Shown here one piece after another: positions 48,480-57,297 of a stretch of 64,000 nucleotides of DNA (within the stretch, counting starts at the first letter, position 1; every line of letters begins with the position of its first letter). Below the pieces are notes generated by a model. It saw only the letters and a program-made list of their open reading frames with translations. It was not told the origin of the DNA and ran no database searches. Source of the DNA: Arenibacter arenosicollis (lineage in GTDB: Bacteria > Bacteroidota > Bacteroidia > Flavobacteriales > Flavobacteriaceae); assembly GCF_014397245.1 (NCBI RefSeq), contig NZ_JACLHY010000001.1, positions 186,001-250,000 of the forward strand. Reading direction: 5' to 3'. Both the position numbers and the translations under genes were made by a program.

Positions 48480-48600
48480 ACGTAATTGCGAGCATAGGAG
48501 GGGTCTGGCCATCTTAACTTTTGAGATAAAGAAAAGAATCCAGGTCTCGACTGCGCCTGCCTAGCCACCAGGCACCCTCGAAAGGACGGACATTGGACTT
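48480..48600. repeat. dispersed repeat, P/Q-related variant
   Basis: It contains GTAATTGCGAGC, then AATCCAGGTCTCGACTGCGCC and TGCCTAGCCACCAGGC. These are P- and Q-like pieces in a new order. It is followed by ACATTGAACATTGAACC tandem text. No gene is visible in 48433-48715. Confidence 0.45.
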
Positions 48601-48715
48601 TAAACATTGAACATTGAACCCTGTACCTTGACCCACGAAGGAGAAACAAAGAATTGCTATATTAGAGATTTCATTAGAATCATTATTCCATAATTTAGGC
48701 AGTCCTAAAACATCA

Positions 48716-49165
48716 ATGATCAAAGCAATATTCCATTCCGAAATTTCCAATGCAGAAAAACTTCACGATCTTTTTCAAGTCTCCTATCGCATTGAGGCTG
48801 CATTATTGGGTGCTACAGATTTTCCGCCTTTAAACAGAAGCATTATTGATTTTCAAAACAGCAACACCCAATTTTATGGATTTTGGAAAGATGATGTTTT
48901 GGCCGCTGCAGTTGAAATAGACCAACTAAAAAACACTCTTAAAATCTGTAGCTTGGTAGTACATCCCAACTATTTTAGGCAGGGAATTGCCCGTAAGCTG
49001 TTATTGTTCGTTGAAGATTATGACGATTCCGAGACCCTTGTTGTAGAAACCGGTTGGGCCAATGCCCCGGCAATGGCCTTATATGAGAAGTTTGGGTTTC
49101 AGGAAACACGGGAATATATTGGTCCGGGAGGGATCAAAAAAAAATGTTTTAGCAAATTGAAATAA
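48716..49165 (+). CDS. GNAT family N-acetyltransferase
   Basis: This is a 149-residue GNAT protein. Motif A is ICSLVVHPNYFRQGIARKLL near residue 80 and the C-terminal half has NAPAMALYEKFGFQETREY. The substrate is unknown. It is followed after 5 bases by the BNR-repeat protein on the same strand, so the two may be cotranscribed. Confidence 0.88.
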   Translation: MIKAIFHSEISNAEKLHDLFQVSYRIEAALLGATDFPPLNRSIIDFQNSNTQFYGFWKDDVLAAAVEIDQLKNTLKICSLVVHPNYFRQGIARKLLLFVEDYDDSETLVVETGWANAPAMALYEKFGFQETREYIGPGGIKKKCFSKLK

Positions 49166-49170
49166 GAAGA

Positions 49171-50583
49171 ATGAAAAGCAACATTATTGGAAGAAATCTC
49201 AAATTATTAGTACTTGTTTTTACTGTTTTTTGTGTTGGAAATACCTTCGGCCAAAGCCTGACCAATACCAAGATCAACGGCTACAGGGGCATTTGGTTCG
49301 AATTAAATCAGAAGTACGAGTATGGGGACAAATACTCAGGGGCGCTGGGAACCTACACTGCAAAGCATGTTCCCCTGGCCATTTATTCCCCCGAAGTTGA
49401 AAAAACCTTTTTTGTATATGGGGGAACGCCGTCCGAGGACCAACGTTACCTTCTGTGTATGATCGGGGAGTTCGACCATAAAACGGAAATGGTCTCACAA
49501 CCCACCGTTGTCTTTGACAAAAATGGAGTAGACGACCCTCATGACAATCCCTCCATTCTAATCGATGGCTCAGGGTATATTTGGGTGTTTATCAGTGGGC
49601 GCGGTGCCAAAAGACCAGGTTATAAATACAAAAGCAAAGCGCCGTATTCCATTAAGGAATTTGTACAGATAACGGAAGAGGAAATGACCTACCCACAACC
49701 CAGGTACACCGATTTTGGCTTCTTTCAATTTTTTACAAAATATACAGGGGTACGCCAACTCTACTTTGAAACCAGTAAGGACGGCATTTCTTGGACCAAT
49801 GATAAATTACTCGCCGCCATCCCCGAAAAGGAAGGTGAAAAATCAGGGCATTATCAGACCTCTGATCTATTTAATGGCAAGGTGTTAGGAACGTTTTTTA
49901 ATAGACATCCCAATGGCAATGTCGACAAAAGGACCGACCTGTACTACATCCAATCGGCCGACTTTGGATCCACATGGACCACTGTGAATGGTATTAACAC
50001 CCCAGTACCAGTAACGGACCTGGCCAGTCCCGCCAGAGCTGTGGATTATGCCTCCCAAAATAAAAACCTGTATCTAAAGGATATGGGCTTTACAGCTGAT
50101 GGCTATCCTGCCTGCCTATACATTAGAAGCAATGGTCACGAACCCGGACCCAAAAGTGCCCCATACGAATGGTGCATTACCAAATGGAACGGTGCGGAAT
50201 GGCAAACTAATGTGGTAACCACCTCCGACCACAATTATGATATGGGGAGTCTCTTTATAAGCGAAGATAACTGGAAAATTGTTGGACCTACGGAAAAAGG
50301 TGCCCAGGATTGGGGTGTTGGCGGTGAATTGGCCATCTGGCAATCCACCGATAAGGGAGAAACTTGGAAAAAGATAAACACTATAACGGAGCATAGTTCT
50401 TTAAGTCATTCCTATGTGAGAAGACCTGTAAATTACAAGGCCCCGTTTTCATTTTTCTGGGCCGATGGTGATTCGCACCAGCTAAGTAAATCCGAACTAT
50501 ATTTTGGAAATTTCAAGGGCGACATTTGGAAAATGCCCTATAACATGTCCAAAGATTATGAAATGCCAATTAAGATCAAATGA
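49171..50583 (+). CDS. secreted BNR-repeat (BNR_4-like) protein
   Basis: This 470-residue protein has a signal peptide (LLVLVFTVFCVGNTFGQ). A propeller follows with BNR-type elements (DDPHDNPSILIDGSGYIWVF, TSKDGISWTND, SADFGSTWTT, STDKGETWKK). Asp-boxes of the S-x-D-x-G-x-x-W type occur several times. The GYRGIWFELNQKYEYGDKYS start is conserved in an uncharacterised Bacteroidota group near the BNR_4 fold, which includes sialidase-like proteins and some polysaccharide lyases. It is likely a secreted glycan-active enzyme, but I cannot name the substrate. Confidence 0.75.
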   Translation: MKSNIIGRNLKLLVLVFTVFCVGNTFGQSLTNTKINGYRGIWFELNQKYEYGDKYSGALGTYTAKHVPLAIYSPEVEKTFFVYGGTPSEDQRYLLCMIGEFDHKTEMVSQPTVVFDKNGVDDPHDNPSILIDGSGYIWVFISGRGAKRPGYKYKSKAPYSIKEFVQITEEEMTYPQPRYTDFGFFQFFTKYTGVRQLYFETSKDGISWTNDKLLAAIPEKEGEKSGHYQTSDLFNGKVLGTFFNRHPNGNVDKRTDLYYIQSADFGSTWTTVNGINTPVPVTDLASPARAVDYASQNKNLYLKDMGFTADGYPACLYIRSNGHEPGPKSAPYEWCITKWNGAEWQTNVVTTSDHNYDMGSLFISEDNWKIVGPTEKGAQDWGVGGELAIWQSTDKGETWKKINTITEHSSLSHSYVRRPVNYKAPFSFFWADGDSHQLSKSELYFGNFKGDIWKMPYNMSKDYEMPIKIK

Positions 50584-50609
50584 TTAAATTAGGACTTCAA
50601 TAGAACCAC

Positions 50610-51599
50610 ATGAAAGCTATTAAATGTGAATCCTATGGTCCTCCCGAAAAGGTGGTTAGGATAACCGAAGTCGCCATACCCTCACCTAAAGACAATGAGG
50701 TTTTAATAAAGATCCATGCCACTACCGTAAACGACTACGACTGGATTCTGGCTTTGGGCAAACCCTATTTGTACCGATTAATGCTCGGGCTTTTTAAACC
50801 CAAAAATGGCCTTTTGGGAATGGAATTGTCCGGTACCGTTGCAGCCATTGGGGCAAAGGCCAAGAAATTTAAAATTGGGGATGCAGTTATGGGCGATACC
50901 TCGGAATATGGCTTTGGCACCTTTGCCGAATATATAAGTATTAACGAAAATGCGGTTATCCAAAAACCCCGAACCCTAAGTTTTGAGGAAGCGGCTGCCA
51001 TACCGCATGCCTCCTGTCTGGCATTACAGGCTTTGCGGGACATAGGAGAAATAAAAGAGGGGCAAAAAATACTGATCAACGGTGGCGGTGGCGGCGTAGG
51101 AACCATTGGACTACAGTTGGCCAAACTCCATAATTGTGCAGTTACTGGAGTGGATTCACAAGAAAAATTAGCCATAATGACGGCCATTGGTTATGACCAG
51201 GTGATCGACTATAAAAAGGTAAATTTCACCAAGGCAGGGAAACGGTACGACCTCATCTTGGATTGTAAGTCCAACAAAGCTTCACTTACCTATCTCAAAG
51301 CCTTGAACCCCAATGGGCGGTATGTAAGTATAGGCGGCAAGCCTTTCAATCTAATTGGATTGTTGCTGTGGGGTAAACTTATGCCCCTGTTCAGCTCTAA
51401 AAGGTTAAAGATACTAGCACTAAAATCAAATAGTGGTTTGGAGTTTATCTGTGACCTCCTCGCGCAGCGGAAAATCCAATGCCAGATAGACGGTCCATAT
51501 CCCATGGAAGATGCAGGGCGATTGATCCAGTATTTTGGTGAGGGAAAACATAAGGGGAAAATTGTGATTAGTATCAAAGCCCAAACACATAAAGAATGA
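50610..51599 (+). CDS. quinone-oxidoreductase-like zinc-independent dehydrogenase (MDR family)
   Basis: This 329-residue protein has the MDR two-domain plan. An N-terminal GroES-like half has PKNGLLGMELSGTVAAIGAK (residue ~67). A Rossmann domain follows with INGGGGGVGTIGLQLAKLHN near residue 158 and Asp-Ser after the second strand, consistent with NAD(P)H use. The Cys ligands of zinc alcohol dehydrogenases are missing. The stop overlaps the start of the Crp-type gene by 4 bases (ATGA), so the genes are coupled. Confidence 0.88.
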   Translation: MKAIKCESYGPPEKVVRITEVAIPSPKDNEVLIKIHATTVNDYDWILALGKPYLYRLMLGLFKPKNGLLGMELSGTVAAIGAKAKKFKIGDAVMGDTSEYGFGTFAEYISINENAVIQKPRTLSFEEAAAIPHASCLALQALRDIGEIKEGQKILINGGGGGVGTIGLQLAKLHNCAVTGVDSQEKLAIMTAIGYDQVIDYKKVNFTKAGKRYDLILDCKSNKASLTYLKALNPNGRYVSIGGKPFNLIGLLLWGKLMPLFSSKRLKILALKSNSGLEFICDLLAQRKIQCQIDGPYPMEDAGRLIQYFGEGKHKGKIVISIKAQTHKE

Positions 51600-52132
51600 A
51601 TCCCATTGCCCACCTAAAAGAACAAATAGACCGGGAAGGTTTATGGAGCACGGAACTGCAACTGGATAGGAACCAATATTTAAAAGTTCAGGGAAGTATG
51701 GATACCAACCTCTATTGGGTGGCAGAAGGGAGTTTAAGGATTTTTGTGGTAGAGGAAAATGAGGAACACACCATTAGATTTGGCTATAAAGATAATTTTA
51801 TAGTTGCGCTGGATTCTTTTCTAAACGAAATGCCTTCCGATTTATATATACAGGCCCTAAAAAAAACAAAACTAAAAGTCATTGGCAAGTCGGTCTTTAC
51901 CAAGTATATAAAGTCCACTCCTGAGAATATGGAAACATGGCAACTTATTTTGGAGCAGCTGGTATTACAGCAAATGGAAAGGGAGCGGGATATCTTAACC
52001 ATGTCTCCCTTGGAAAGGTATAAAAGAGTCCTAAAGCGCAGCCCTCAACTCTTTCAGGAAATACCCAACAAATACATTGCCTCCTATCTAAGGATGACCC
52101 CTGAAACACTTTCTAGGATCAAAAAATCTTAA
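51596..52132 (+). CDS. Crp/Fnr family regulator (cyclic-nucleotide-binding domain)
   Basis: This 178-residue protein has a cNMP-binding beta-roll (NLYWVAEGSLRIFVVEENEE, residues ~38-57, then IRFGYKDNFIVALDSFL). A helix and a short C-terminal winged-helix half follow (NKYIASYLRMTPETLSRIKKS). The usual Arg of the cAMP pocket is not obvious, so its ligand may be different. The start overlaps the oxidoreductase stop. It may control the oxidoreductase, but that is inference. Confidence 0.85.
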   Translation: MNPIAHLKEQIDREGLWSTELQLDRNQYLKVQGSMDTNLYWVAEGSLRIFVVEENEEHTIRFGYKDNFIVALDSFLNEMPSDLYIQALKKTKLKVIGKSVFTKYIKSTPENMETWQLILEQLVLQQMERERDILTMSPLERYKRVLKRSPQLFQEIPNKYIASYLRMTPETLSRIKKS

Positions 52133-52185
52133 TTTCAATCAATGTTTTAGTAGCTAAAAGCAGCGAATTTTGCCATAAAAAAGCA

Positions 52186-52743
52186 ATGGAAATAGCATCT
52201 AAAGATTTATTGCAGGATTTGTTGGAGCGCAGCCAGGATTATAAGGCCAAGGCAGAACAATTTCAAAAACTGCCTTTGGAAACCTTAAATTGGAAAGCCT
52301 CCCCAGAAAGCTGGAGTATATTGGAATGCCTTGAACATTTAAACCGATATGGGGATTTTTATATTCCTGAAATTGAAAAGCGGCTAATAGCGTCCCGACA
52401 CCTACCTTCCAAAAAATTCAAAAGCGGATGGTTGGGCAACTATTTTGCCAATACCATGCTTCCCAAGGAAAAGCTAAACAGGATGAAAACCTTTAAATCC
52501 ATGGATCCAGTAGGCAGCAGCCTGGATAAGGGGGTACTCTCCAAATTTATTGCCCAACAACTGGCCTTGATCAATATATTGAAGCTGGCCTCTCGGGCAG
52601 ACCTCACCAAAACCAAAACGGGCATCTCCATTTCCAAATGGATCAAGCTTAGATTGGGAGATACGTTTAGAGTGGTCATCTATCACAATCATAGACACAT
52701 GGTCCAGGCGGAAAGGGTCTTGAAGGAGGCTGGTAGACAGTAA
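52186..52743 (+). CDS. DinB family protein
   Basis: This is a 185-residue four-helix protein. The metal-site pattern is spread: ILECLEHLNRYGDFY (His near residue 50) and VVIYHNHRHMVQAERVL (His-x-x-His near the end). This is typical of DinB/YfiT-like hydrolases or thiol-dependent transferases. The SPESWSILECLEHLN segment is well conserved in the family. Its substrate is unknown. Confidence 0.85.
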   Translation: MEIASKDLLQDLLERSQDYKAKAEQFQKLPLETLNWKASPESWSILECLEHLNRYGDFYIPEIEKRLIASRHLPSKKFKSGWLGNYFANTMLPKEKLNRMKTFKSMDPVGSSLDKGVLSKFIAQQLALINILKLASRADLTKTKTGISISKWIKLRLGDTFRVVIYHNHRHMVQAERVLKEAGRQ

Positions 52744-52751
52744 GCTTGGTC

Positions 52752-52845
52752 CCAGCTATGGAGAGATTACTTCGTCGCCACAGCTCCCTGTCTTCCGACG
52801 AGGCAGGCCTTTCTACCGCCAAGGCAGGCTCGCAATGACGAATTG
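52752..52845. repeat. dispersed repeat P, inverted copy
   Basis: It contains GAGATTACTTCGTCGCCACA and ends GCTCGCAATGACG. Read on the other strand it starts CGTCATTGCGAGCCTGCC, matching repeat P at 47491-47550. It begins just after the DinB stop. Confidence 0.65.
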
Positions 52846-52926
52846 GTTTTAATAGCAAATAATCACATTAAAAAATTTAGACCTGAGACACTTCGCCTAC
52901 TGTTCACTTTTTACTATTTACTTCCC

Positions 52927-53171
52927 ACTGTTTACCGCTCACTGACCACTGTTTACCCCCCGCTAGCGCGAGCATCATGCTCGTGCTTAAGAATCTAGGT
53001 GCACAAAGCTCCTAGGCTTGGGTTTTCAATCCCTTCCGTCTTCTCCTACTTTGGTCGGAGAATCCACCTTATCCTCCCGCGGAAAACGCGGGACAGGCTT
53101 AACTAAGGGAAGGAACCCCTTATTGTTGACATTGCGGTTTTACTGTTTACCGCTCACTGACCACTGTTTAC
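52927..53171. repeat. repeat cluster: 30-base direct repeats around hairpins delta-2 and gamma-1
   Basis: An exact 30-base direct repeat (ACTGTTTACCGCTCACTGAC then CACTGTTTAC) occurs at 52927-52956 and 53142-53171. Between the copies lie hairpin delta-2 (52956-52986, CGAGCATCATGCTCG core) and gamma-1 (53024-53118). Gamma-1 matches gamma-2 at 57630-57724 over about 95 bases, including the stem CTCCCGCGGAAAACGCGGGA. The 52744-53174 gap holds no gene; the cluster stops 4 bases before the argH stop. Confidence 0.8.
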
Positions 53172-53174
53172 TAA

Positions 53175-54455
53175 TTAAGAAATCTTGTCCATTTTCTTTC
53201 TGATCTCTGCTAGGCAAAGATTGCCAAAACTACCTTCATGGGTATGCCTTATGTCCCTCTTAGGGGTAAAGGTGCCTTCGTTGATCTCCTTACCCATTTT
53301 CTTATAGGCATCACGGAAAGGAGTGCCACTCAATACCAGTTCGTTCAAGGTATCCACACTAAACAGATAATCGTATTTGGGGTCGTCCAAGATGTTTTCA
53401 TTTACCCTTATTTCCTTTAGGCTAAAGGTCATGATTTCCAAACAGGCCTTTAGGTCCTGAATGGCCGGTACGATTACCTCTTTTACCAATTGCAGGTCCC
53501 TATGATAGCCACTCGGCAGATTATTGGTTATTAATATCAATTGGTTGGGTACGGTTTGAAGTCGGTTACACTTACCGCGCACCAGTTCAAAGACATCCGG
53601 GTTTTTCTTGTGGGGCATAATACTGGAACCAGTAGTTAGCTCATCCGGGAAGGAGACAAAATTAAAGTTCTGGCTCATATACAGACAGATATCCATAGCC
53701 ATTTTAGACAGGGTGGCTGCAATACTGCTCATGCCAAATGCTGCTGCCTTTTCTACCTTGCCACGGCCCATTTGGGCGGCTACCACATTGTATTTCATGG
53801 TCTCAAAGCCCATTTCCTCCGTGGTAAAACTACGGTCTATAGGGAAAGAGCTGCCATAACCCGCAGCACTACCCAAGGGGTTTTGGTCGGCTACCTTATA
53901 GGCAGCATCCACAAAATAAAGGTCGTCTACCAAACTTTCGGCATAGGCAGAGAACCATAGTCCAAAGGAAGAGGGCATGGCCACCTGTAAATGGGTATAA
54001 CCCGGCAACATAACGTTCTTGTGCTTGTCCGCCAAATTCAGTAGCAGGTGGAACAAATCCTTGGTCAGATCTTTGATTTCCGTTAACTCATTCTTTAGGT
54101 ACAGATGCATGGCCACCAAAACTTGATCGTTCCTTGAACGTGCGGTATGAATCTTTTTTCCAGCATCGCCCAACCTTAGTGTCAGCAGGAACTCAATTTT
54201 GGAATGCATGTCCTCAAAACTGTCCTCAATAGTAAAAGTGCCATTTTCTATGGTCTTGGCTATATTGTCCAGCTCATTTACCAAGGAATCGGTTTCTTTA
54301 AGGGTCAACAGCCCGATTTTGCCCAGCATTTTGGCATGTGCTTTGGAGGCAATTACATCGTATTTTGCCAAAAGCAAATCCAGTTCCCTATCATTGCCCA
54401 CCGTGAAATGGTCTATTTTTTTGTCCGTGCTAAATCCTTTGTCCCAAAGTTTCAT
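53175..54455 (-). CDS. argH: argininosuccinate lyase
   Basis: This 426-residue member of the fumarase/aspartase superfamily has LHTARSRNDQVLVAMHLY-type text near residue 105 (KIHTARSRNDQV), PGYTHLQVAMP, and the signature GSSIMPHKKNPD. It cleaves argininosuccinate to arginine and fumarate, the last step of arginine synthesis. It is the last visible gene of the operon. The 182-base gap after argE is AT-rich with GTTTATTGTT-type tandem text and no gene. It is slightly shorter than the E. coli enzyme (457). Confidence 0.96.
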   Translation of the reverse strand: MKLWDKGFSTDKKIDHFTVGNDRELDLLLAKYDVIASKAHAKMLGKIGLLTLKETDSLVNELDNIAKTIENGTFTIEDSFEDMHSKIEFLLTLRLGDAGKKIHTARSRNDQVLVAMHLYLKNELTEIKDLTKDLFHLLLNLADKHKNVMLPGYTHLQVAMPSSFGLWFSAYAESLVDDLYFVDAAYKVADQNPLGSAAGYGSSFPIDRSFTTEEMGFETMKYNVVAAQMGRGKVEKAAAFGMSSIAATLSKMAMDICLYMSQNFNFVSFPDELTTGSSIMPHKKNPDVFELVRGKCNRLQTVPNQLILITNNLPSGYHRDLQLVKEVIVPAIQDLKACLEIMTFSLKEIRVNENILDDPKYDYLFSVDTLNELVLSGTPFRDAYKKMGKEINEGTFTPKRDIRHTHEGSFGNLCLAEIRKKMDKIS

Positions 54456-54637
54456 TTGTCGTTTTTATTTGTTTTTTTTAAAGGTCAAATGTTGTTCGCC
54501 TTTAAACCTCTCTAATAAATAAACAGGTTCGTTCTGGCTCGGTTCATTTGATGTCTTTTATAGTTTTTTATAGGTCATTTACAATGAACAAATCAACATT
54601 GTTTATTGTTAATTGATTATTGATTACTTATCATTGT

Positions 54638-55705
54638 TTATTGTTTCAGGAAGCCTTGTAAAATTTGAATATACAAATCTATTCCCTCTTCTATTTCTGC
54701 CACATAAATAAATTCGTCTGCAGAATGACTGCGCGTACTATCGCCAGGTCCCAGTTTTAAGGACTGACAATATAGGGCCGCCTGATCGGATAAAGTGGGT
54801 GAACCGTAGCTACTTCTACCCAATGCCAAGCCCGATTTAACCAAGGGATGGTCCTTATTGATCGAGGAGGAATTTAAACGTAACGAACGTGGCTTTACCT
54901 CACAAGGGGCTTCGGCAGTAAGTATGTCCGCTATTTCCTTGTTGGAATAACAGTCGTTTACCCGCACATCTATTACCAGATCTACATGACCGGGTACAAC
55001 ATTGTGCTGATTTCCAGCACTTATTTGGGTTACCGTAAGCTTTACTTCCCCCAACACTTCCGATACTTTGGGAAACTTATAATCCTTGAACCACTGCAGT
55101 ACCTCTATGGTATTGTAAATGGCATTATTGTTATTGGGATGCGCGGCATGGGATGGTGTTCCACTAACCTTACCTTCAAAAACCACCAGCCCTTTTTCAG
55201 CTATGGCCAAATTCATCAAAGTAGGTTCCCCTACTATAGCCACATCTATTCTTGGAAGGATTAATAACATACTATTCAAGCCGTTGGGGCCAGAACTTTC
55301 CTCCTCCGCAGAGGCCACGATCACCATATTATGGCTCAGGTTTTCCTGGGCATAAAAATGGGTAAAGGTAGCGATCAGGGATACCAAGCATCCGCCAGCA
55401 TCGTTACTTCCTAAACCAAATAATTTTCCATCCTCAATATGTGGATAAAAAGGATTTTTGGTATAAGCCGAATTGGGCTTTACCGTATCGTGATGCGAGT
55501 TTAGCAGTAATAATGGCTTGCTCTCATCAAAGTGTTTATTAAAGGCGTACACATTGTTCTTCTCCCGTTTAAAAGGGATGTCGAAGGATTGAAACCATGC
55601 TTCAATTGCATCTGCCGTTTTATCTTCTTCGGAGGAAAACGACTGAATTGAAATCAATTCCTGTAACAATGCAATAGCCTTTTCCGTAAGTTTTTGTTGA
55701 TCCAT
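54638..55705 (-). CDS. argE: M20 family deacylase (acetyl/succinylornithine-type deacetylase)
   Basis: I chose the ATG at 55705 (MDQQKLTEKAIALLQELISI), 2 bases after the argB stop. A longer frame to 55771 runs into argB. This gives 355 residues. The metal site is NSHHDTVKP (His-x-Asp), GSNDAGG (Asp), SAEEESSGPNG (Glu-Glu) and EPTLMN. SHSADEFIYVAEIEEG gives the last His. It frees ornithine or a later intermediate from its acyl group. Because the operon carries a succinylornithine-type transferase, the acyl group may be succinyl. Confidence 0.9.
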   Translation of the reverse strand: MDQQKLTEKAIALLQELISIQSFSSEEDKTADAIEAWFQSFDIPFKREKNNVYAFNKHFDESKPLLLLNSHHDTVKPNSAYTKNPFYPHIEDGKLFGLGSNDAGGCLVSLIATFTHFYAQENLSHNMVIVASAEEESSGPNGLNSMLLILPRIDVAIVGEPTLMNLAIAEKGLVVFEGKVSGTPSHAAHPNNNNAIYNTIEVLQWFKDYKFPKVSEVLGEVKLTVTQISAGNQHNVVPGHVDLVIDVRVNDCYSNKEIADILTAEAPCEVKPRSLRLNSSSINKDHPLVKSGLALGRSSYGSPTLSDQAALYCQSLKLGPGDSTRSHSADEFIYVAEIEEGIDLYIQILQGFLKQ

Positions 55706-55707
55706 GT

Positions 55708-56487
55708 TTATAAGGTAATCGTGGTAAATAAGGTAGATTTTGGGTTTAACATATCCAAGTCCCCAATACAAACCTTGCCCACATTTTTATGAAGCGCATG
55801 GAAGCAATTCTCCAATTTTGGAAGCATGCCATCCGCTATAATTTTCTTTTCCAATAATTCCTGGTAGTTCTTAGGTTCCAGGTGTTTTACTACAGTGGTC
55901 TCGTCCGAAACATCCAACAACACCCCTTTCTTTTCAAAGCAATAGTAGAGGGTGGTCTCGTAGTTCCCGCTCATCCCAATTGCCACTTCCGAGGCAATGG
56001 TATCGGCATTGGTGTTCAACAACTGCCCTTCCTTGTTATGGGTGATCGCACAAAACACCGGAACAAATTCCGCCTGCAACAACTTGTCTATGGCCTCTGC
56101 ATTTACTTCCTCTACATCCCCTGCAAACCCGTAATCAATTTCCCGTACCGGTCTTTTCACGGCACGGATGGTATTGCCATCGGCACCGCTCAATCCTATA
56201 GCGTTGGTACCTCTGGCCTGCAATTGTGCCACAATATTCTTGTTTGCCAATCCGCCATAGACCATGGTAATTACTTTTAGTCCCTCTTCATCAGTAATAC
56301 GTCTTCCGCCTACCAATTTGGATTCTATTCCTAATTTTTCAGCGATTTGGGTAGCTAGTTTCCCACCTCCGTGTACCAAAATCTTAGGGCCTGCCATAGC
56401 AGAAAAGGAATCCAGGAATTTGTTGAGCTCCCCTTCATTCTCTATTACGTTCCCTCCTATTTTTATTATAGATAGTTTTTGTTTCAT
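55708..56487 (-). CDS. argB: acetylglutamate kinase (or N-succinylglutamate kinase)
   Basis: This is a 259-residue amino-acid kinase. SIIKIGGNVIE binds phosphate, KILVHGGGKLATQIAEKLG and GGRRITDEEGLKVITMVYGG are the substrate segments, and NTNADTIASEVAIGM binds ATP. It phosphorylates the gamma-carboxyl of an N-acylglutamate. The acyl group is acetyl in most bacteria, but argF' in this operon suggests succinyl. Upstream is the repeat block with the DUF559 gene; argE begins 2 bases after its stop. Confidence 0.93.
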   Translation of the reverse strand: MKQKLSIIKIGGNVIENEGELNKFLDSFSAMAGPKILVHGGGKLATQIAEKLGIESKLVGGRRITDEEGLKVITMVYGGLANKNIVAQLQARGTNAIGLSGADGNTIRAVKRPVREIDYGFAGDVEEVNAEAIDKLLQAEFVPVFCAITHNKEGQLLNTNADTIASEVAIGMSGNYETTLYYCFEKKGVLLDVSDETTVVKHLEPKNYQELLEKKIIADGMLPKLENCFHALHKNVGKVCIGDLDMLNPKSTLFTTITL

Positions 56488-56584
56488 CTCTTTTTTTACT
56501 TCCCGCTTGGGGTGACCTTAATCATTTTTCTAGGCTAGGACTTGCAAACCTACAAATCCAGAAGCAACCCCCCCGGCTTGATTG

Positions 56585-56693
56585 AATTTCAAAATTATAT
56601 TTTTAACTTAAACCAAACAGCTCCCCTCTTGGAACGAAGAGGGGAATGAATTTTCTGCTCTTTGGCAGAAAAGAAAGGGGAGTTCGAAATCCC
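56585..56693. repeat. hairpin module alpha, copy 1
   Basis: It starts AATTTCAAAATTATATTTTT, then CAGCTCCCCTCTTGGAACG and AAGAGGGGAATGAATT, and ends GGGGAGTTCGAAATCCC. The 8-base stem CCCCTCTT/AAGAGGGG is followed by an inner hairpin TTTTCTGC/GCAGAAAA (56651-56672). The 56488-56812 gap has no gene besides this and beta-1. Confidence 0.85.
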
Positions 56694-56744
56694 AACTCTT
56701 CTGATTTTATCCCGACACCTCTTTATTCATACATACTGGCTATC

Positions 56745-56810
56745 AGAACCCTCCGTCTTCTCCTCCTATGGTCGGAGAAGCCACCTTCCCTTCACTGAGG
56801 GGAAGTGCTT
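56745..56810. repeat. two-hairpin module beta, copy 1
   Basis: It contains ACCCTCCGTCTTCTCC..GGAGAAG, then CACCTTCCCTTCACTGAGGG and GAAGTG. It touches the DUF559 stop codon. Copies beta-2 and beta-3 lie at 57222 and 57452. Confidence 0.8.
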
Positions 56811-56812
56811 TT

Positions 56813-57178
56813 TTAAGTCTTAAAATTATCTTTTATTTCATTTAATACCGATTCTAAATGGTCAAATACCATTTTGTTTTCAAACCGTATCACCTTGTAA
56901 CCCATAATCATGAAATATCCAGTTCTTTCGTCATCATAGTCAATGGCCTGGGGATTATTGTGGATTTCTCCATCCAACTCCACTATCAACCGCTCTGCTG
57001 CACAATAAAAATCCACCACGTATTTTGAAATACTATGTTGCCTAGTAAATCGTCTGCCCTCAAGTTTACGGGAACTTAATTGCTTCCAAAGAAAGGCTTC
57101 GGCTGGCGTCAGGTTAGACCGGAGCTCATTTCTGAATCCCGAAAGTTCTTTTTTGGTATGTAGCTTATCCTTTGTCAT
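56813..57178 (-). CDS. DUF559 domain protein (Vsr-like endonuclease fold) inside a repeat array
   Basis: This 121-residue protein follows the DUF559 pattern throughout: ELRSNLTPAEAFLWKQL, RRFTRQHSISKYVVDFYCAA, ERLIVELDGEIHNNP, ERTGYFMIMGYKVIRFEN. The family is related to Vsr-type very short patch repair nucleases. Asp56 (VVDFYC) and Glu67-Leu-Asp69 fit a PD-(D/E)xK-like active site. It sits inside the arginine operon between argF' and argB, with hairpin modules on both sides. Its 3' end and the region upstream of its start have matches in the gene-less repeat units. It may act on the hairpins, but that is inference. Confidence 0.85.
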   Translation of the reverse strand: MTKDKLHTKKELSGFRNELRSNLTPAEAFLWKQLSSRKLEGRRFTRQHSISKYVVDFYCAAERLIVELDGEIHNNPQAIDYDDERTGYFMIMGYKVIRFENKMVFDHLESVLNEIKDNFKT

Positions 57179-57221
57179 TCCTTTTTTACAGCTCGCCTAA
57201 CTTTCGTCCTTATTCCAAAAT

Positions 57222-57297
57222 CCGCGCTTTCAAAACCCTCCGTCTTCGCTTGTGGCGAAGCCACCTCCCTTCGTCTGAAGGGAGGTGCCGTGTTAAC
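57222..57297. repeat. two-hairpin module beta, copy 2
   Basis: It begins CCGCGCTTTCAAAACCCTCC. Hairpin one is CTTCGCTTGTGGCGAAG (57244-57260) and hairpin two is CACCTCCCTTC..GAAGGGAGGTG (57262-57287). It runs directly into alpha-2. Confidence 0.85.

Noticed and set aside
54598-54645. TGTTTATTGTT tandem text between argE and argH as a regulatory site
   Set aside because: It is low-complexity DNA similar to the CTGTTTAC text in other gaps and forms no clear palindrome or promoter.
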